From Trichomonas vaginalis G3 (taxonomy: Eukaryota > Parabasalia > Trichomonadida > Trichomonadidae), in assembly GCF_026262505.1 (NCBI RefSeq), contig NC_067207.1, positions 30,348,082 through 30,412,081 on the forward strand: a DNA stretch of 64,000 nucleotides, read 5' to 3'. Shown one piece after another: positions 59,943-64,000 of the stretch. Each line of letters begins with the position of its first letter. The stretch's first letter is position 1. Made by a program: the position numbers and the translations under genes. The notes beneath the pieces are model-generated. The model saw only the letters and a program-made list of their open reading frames with translations. It did no database searches and was not told the DNA's origin.

Positions 59943-60970
59943 CAACAAGGTTGCTTGTGGAACCAAAACTTGAGGTATTGCAACTTCTCGTTTGATGCAA
60001 AACAAGAATTTTGCGATTTCAAATAAGAATGTTCAAAATTCAAATTTTCCATTATGTAAACCTCGATGTCACTTTTGCGGCCTCGCTCCGCTCGGCCGGT
60101 AGAAAAGCGGATCGATTTTTATCAATAATTGGACATTCTATTTTTAATAAAATAAACATATATTTATATGGGAAATTAGGGAGATCTGAAACTCAAAAAT
60201 TATTTTTGAATTTTAATATGATAAATATAATTGTGATAATATGTACATTACAAATAAAATATTAATTCGGAACAACGATGAGATGTGATAAATTTGATTC
60301 CCTCAAAAATCGATTTTGGAGTTTTAATATTAATTTGCATCTGGAATGCATATAGGATATATAATAATTTTAAAACATCAAAAAGTGACAATTTGCGGTT
60401 AGAAAAAGTCATCAAAACACTTTTTAATGATTTGATTTAACATATGCATAGACCATCTCTTTGATATTTAACTTCAATTTCCCGAAATGAAAAGGATTTG
60501 AACAAAAACGATTATTTTACGATCATTTTTTGTAAATTTTTTTAAATTGAGACAAACATCTCTAAAATCTTCTAAAAATCCAAATATCAAATAAAATAAT
60601 ATTATTAAAATTCCTCTCAATTTAAAAAAAATTTATAAATTGGGACTTCAATATCTAAAATCTTCTAAAAAATCCATATATCACAAAAACTCACAATATT
60701 ATTTTTATTCTCAATTTCAAAATTTTTTTTGTACTGACTTTCTTTTTGCCTAACAGCAAGGCAGAAATTTGAAACGAAGTTTCAAATTTCTCAATCTTGC
60801 ATTTTGGGCACGTAAGTGCCCAGAATGCTAAAAGGCGCGTAGCGCCGTCTCTGAATATCAAATTTATTATAATTATTAATTTATGAAATTTCAAATAAAA
60901 TCGATCTGTTATAACACACTGGTGCATGACAGCCTTGTCCATTCATGGGTTATTAGTCTATAACGCTTTA

Positions 60971-61011
60971 GGTACCAACTTTGCGGATCTTCGATCCGCA
61001 AAGTTGGTACC
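60971..61011. repeat. Perfect hairpin, 19-bp stem, TTC loop
   Basis: GGTACCAACTTTGCGGATC, loop TTC, and the exact complement. GC-rich in AT-rich surroundings. Confidence 0.95.
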
Positions 61012-61102
61012 CTCCATTTTTTTATTAAAAAGTATGTTATTATATGGGAAAAATTAGAGATTTCGATCTCAAAATTTAAAATCGGGTTATTTTGGATTCT
61101 TT

Positions 61103-61137
61103 CGCTTTGGGAGGGCGCTTCGCGCCCTCCCAAAGCG
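61103..61137. repeat. Perfect hairpin, 16-bp stem, TTC loop
   Basis: CGCTTTGGGAGGGCGC, loop TTC, and the exact complement. Strongly GC-rich against its surroundings. Confidence 0.95.
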
Positions 61138-61140
61138 ATA

Positions 61141-61860
61141 AAAGTTCGAAAACAAGGATCTGAGAAAATCTGATATCAGAAAAAATGACTTTGGGTATGA
61201 TAAATATCACTTTTACAATTGATACAAATTATATTGCACATTATTTTGCAATTTTATATTTTCAAAATTTTCGGATTTTAATTTTGATTTAGATCTAAAT
61301 TTTATTCGATTTTATGAATGCATCTCTCAATTTATTAAAACGATTGTTGTTTTCTCAAATTTAAAAAAATTTGAGAAAACAAAAACATTTTTAGATGAAG
61401 TGTTATAAAATTCTGAACCAGACTTAATATTTATTGTTGCAACGAAGTACCCCAACTCATAGGTCTTTACCATGAATGTCTGTCTCTAGAATTTCTCAAT
61501 TTATCTTTGCGTTCAATATTTAAATTTACATTCTTACGAAATTCCACAACCTATCACCTCCACACTAACGCGATCGTTAACCTCGACCAATCTATCAAAT
61601 ATAAACATACATTATTGCTTTATAATATGAAATTTTTAATAAATTGACAAGAAATAAGCTATATCAAGCATTAAGATATAGATAAACTATTTGTTCAAAC
61701 TTTTTCGATTATTTACGAATTAACTGAATGCTTTTTAGGGTTTGATTCTGATATAAAATTTTAAAATCTCTTTATTTTTTTTGAATTACACTTCTCATTT
61801 GTAACATCTTATTTCATGGATTTAAGACCTTTAAGAGAATAACAAATTTCAACTTAATCA
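61141..61860. other. AT-rich stretch without recognisable features
   Basis: No gene, RNA or clear repeat seen. A GC-richer piece around 61550-61600 (CACTAACGCGATCGTTAACC) holds a short AACGCGATCGTT-like palindrome. Confidence 0.6.
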
Positions 61861-61861
61861 T

Positions 61862-61942
61862 AACAGACTTGTTATTATAAAATTGTTGATGAAGTTTCTA
61901 TAAATCTAGATACATAAGGTAATATAAAACTAAATATTTATG
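61862..61942 (-). pseudogene. C-terminal relic of a beta-helix paralogue
   Basis: About 18 readable codons ending in a stop, SFILPYVSRFIETSSTIL, match the end of the gene at 62706 (SFILPYLSKFAETSSNVF). The rest of this paralogue is missing; an inverted-repeat element begins directly beside it. Host gene remnant. Confidence 0.7.
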
Positions 61943-61950
61943 TTATTACT

Positions 61951-62680
61951 GTTTCATATTAAGTTCTGTCAAAATGTAAGCTATTGAATTTTTTGAGAGG
62001 GAAATAATCATCGAGGAAGTAAAAAGTGACGCTTTAGGAAATATTATTAGAAATATGATAATAAATATATTTGGCAAAAATATGTTTTTTTCAAAAATTG
62101 AAATGTTCATAGAATATTTTGAAATATGTAGGGAATTGAATTCGGTAATATATGATAAACAGGATTTTTAAATTTCAAGGAAAAATAGCTTTTGTGAATA
62201 CTTTTGAGAACTCTTCTCAAAGATCATGATTCAAATATATTAAGGAGCCAAAATATTAGAGATGAGTTCACAATCAAAATTTTCTCACTTTTCTTCCAAA
62301 TTGACATCCTTACTCACCACTTTCAAGTTTTTCATACATATATCTTACCCATTCATTTGGAATACGAGGTCTCGAGTTTTCGTTCATTTTTTTACTTTAC
62401 AAAACTGTTTATTTTTCAGAATTTTTAAATTTGAAAAAATCCATTCTATATCAGATAAATAATATATTATTTTTCAATCAAAATATTTTGATTATCATCT
62501 CAAAAGTGTTCTCAAAACCTAGTTTTTCTTATTTTGGATAATCTTAATATTTATATTATTATAAACTAATTGAACACCATATGTTTTTGTATACTTTTAC
62601 AAAAAAATTGATAGATTTGTGATACTTCCCCCGACGATAGAATTGAATAGCTTACATTTTGACAGAACTTAATATGGAAC
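61951..62680. mobile_element. Inverted-repeat element, about 730 bp
   Basis: Forty-base ends (core AAGTTCTGTCAAAATGTAAG) face each other with two differences. The inside is AT-rich, without coding frame. It lies exactly between the relic C-terminus and the end of the beta-helix gene, so it probably inserted into or beside a gene of this family. Family and target duplication not clear. Confidence 0.6.
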
Positions 62681-62705
62681 AATTACTATTTTAATATAGT
62701 ATTTT

Positions 62706-63698
62706 TTATTTTTTGAAATTTTGAAATACGTTGGATGAAGTTTCTGCAAATTTAGATAAATAAGGTAATATAAAACTGATTTGATTTTGTTCTATGAAAC
62801 AATTTTCTGTATAAAAATGTGAAAGTTGATTTAGATCAGAATTACTTTTTTCATTTTTAAATGTAACAGTTCCTGATCCTATATTTGCTGTTGACTTTGA
62901 TTGAACATATGAATCAGTAATAGTCATTTTGTAACCTTCGTCTTCAACTTGAAACATATATACTGCAGTGTTATTTAAAAATACGCAGTGATCAACAGTA
63001 GTATTGAAATAACAATAAAAGAGAACTTGGTCATAGTTTGTACTGCATTTATTTCCAATAACATTGAAATAAGAAACTGTTTGTATATATGAAACATAAT
63101 TACTACTAAATGCAAGAGAATAACTATTAGTTTGGTTGTTTTCTCTGAATGTTGAGAAATTACATGTACTTGATTTTCCATCAAGAATACTATATATTGA
63201 TGAATATTGACTGCATTTGTTGTAGGTGATGTTGTTATTCTCAAAACGTAGATCACCCCGTGTAATAAAAAATGTATCATATCCTTTTGATTCACTTACT
63301 CCGCATTTTGAAACTGAAATTTGAAAAGCGTAGTTTTTATAATTAGGAGAAGACTTAACCCATTGAAAAAATGACATGTGATAATCTTTTGCTATTGATT
63401 CAAAATAACAATTTCGTTGTTGAACAAACTGTCCTAAATGATAGCAGCAATAGTAAACAGATCCACCACTTAAAGTGGATTGGCATTTAGTAAATACGGT
63501 ATCTTCAAGTAATGTACAAATGTCGTTATCTCTTTCGATATAAATTGCGCCCTTTTCTTTGCAGTCGTAAAAAATACAATAATAAACGTAGTAATTAAGA
63601 GAACTTGAAATGTCATATAATACAATTCCGCTTTGTGTTTGATTGAATCTATCTTTATCATTAAAATACTCAGACCAACCGGATTGTATTGCAGTTTT
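62706..63698 (-). pseudogene. Right-handed beta-helix surface protein, 5'-truncated host gene
   Basis: About 330 codons without a usable ATG at the start: the frame opens behind a stop and the first in-frame ATG lies some 100 codons inside. The protein has repeated short strands with conserved Cys, Asn and Tyr (NITYNKCSQYSSIYSILDG; HCVFLNNTAVYMFQVEDEGY), the pattern of a right-handed parallel beta-helix as in the Pmp-like surface proteins of Trichomonas. No signal peptide and no membrane helix are present. Probably a truncated member of that family, or the start lies in another frame. Confidence 0.65.
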
Positions 63699-63701
63699 CA
63701 A

Positions 63702-64000
63702 ATCTGTAGTGCATTTCTACGTATTTTAAAGTAATATTGCATTTATCTAGCTGATATTTAAAAGTTTTTGCTTTTTTTTGTACTTGTGTTATCAATCCTG
63801 GTGAACATTGACTCAATTTGTTCTTTGGGGAAAAAAAACTAGAATTCTATTTCCCTTCCCACAATTCTGATTAAAATCAAATTTTAAAAAAGATTTTTAA
63901 AAATTTTCATTTATATTCAAAAAAATTCAAAAAAAGGAAAGATTTTTTCGTCATAAAATGAGACGAAATGTTAGTAAGTAAATTACTGGATCCATTCGAC
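63702..64000. other. AT-rich end of window
   Basis: No gene seen. Poly-A/T runs; the region upstream of the truncated beta-helix gene. Confidence 0.5.

Larger units (their letters stand above)
59943..61140. other. Non-coding stretch with a cluster of GC-rich hairpins
   Basis: Five perfect or near-perfect inverted repeats with 3-4-base loops: stem 12 at 60764-60790, stem 13 at 60799-60828, stem 5 at 60834-60846, stem 19 at 60971-61011, stem 16 at 61103-61137. Three have the tip CTTCG or CGAAG. A GC-rich piece with 5-base stem lies at 60078-60098. No coding frame of good quality. Confidence 0.85.

Noticed and set aside
60011-60265. Open frame of 84 residues in host intergenic DNA
   Set aside because: It includes a GC-rich palindrome and simple AT-rich DNA; no coding character.
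62204-62462. Two overlapping phenylalanine-rich frames
   Set aside because: They lie inside the 730-bp inverted-repeat element in AT-rich DNA and look like chance frames.

Overview
The window is strongly AT-rich eukaryotic DNA with dense, intron-free coding. It is best explained as a piece of a parabasalid genome, most likely Trichomonas vaginalis. Reasons: several very large Maverick/Polinton elements, host genes without introns, a trichomonad-type Initiator (TCATTTTT) directly before the start codon of the host gene at 57130-58353, and a right-handed beta-helix surface-protein gene at the right end. The assignment is inference; no species marker such as rRNA is present.

Layout. (1) 1-3073 and 25717-about 29990 are two parts of one old, worn Maverick. 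It has a 22-bp repeat array, a small terminal gene, a structural-type gene, a protein-primed B-family DNA polymerase gene, small virion-type genes, an integrase and a fibre gene. (2) 3074-25716 is a second, young Maverick (called Mav1 here) sitting inside the polymerase gene of the first. It is bounded by AGTTAGTATGAC termini, a 5-bp target duplication (TTGTT) and 911-bp terminal inverted repeats (TIRs). (3) 29991-31808 is host DNA with a 25-N assembly gap and the 5' part of a host gene. (4) 31809-54516 is a third Maverick (Mav2), a close relative of Mav1 with target duplication ATCAA, splitting that host gene. (5) 54517-64000 is host DNA: the 3' part of the split gene, a membrane-protein gene, a 5'-truncated beta-helix gene, and long non-coding stretches with three inverted-repeat elements and a cluster of perfect GC-rich hairpins.

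Mav1 and Mav2 carry the usual Maverick set: protein-primed PolB, retroviral-type integrase with chromodomain-like tail, A32/FtsK-type packaging ATPase, probable double jelly-roll major capsid protein and other structural proteins. They also carry a long fibre with collagen-like repeats and a phage tail-collar-like C-terminus, KilA-N proteins, and in one copy an HNH endonuclease or a primase-helicase. Many gene pairs overlap by a few bases or are divergent with very short promoters. All three elements are treated as fossils: Mav1 has about ten breaks, Mav2 several tens, the oldest one about fifteen or more.

The main discovery comes from comparing Mav1 with Mav2. The same genes occur, but a block of about 11.9 kb is inverted relative to the rest, and both joints fall in an intergenic module with the palindrome GGTGAGATCTCACC and reiterated TTTTTTCACCT. 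The same module borders a KilA-N cassette in Mav1, at the locus where Mav2 has a primase-helicase cassette bounded by its own inverted repeat arrays. A second signal is a family of short GC-rich palindromes with 3-base loops (often a CTTCG/CGAAG tip). They occur in-frame inside Maverick genes, some present in one copy and absent from the other, and also as a cluster in host intergenic DNA.
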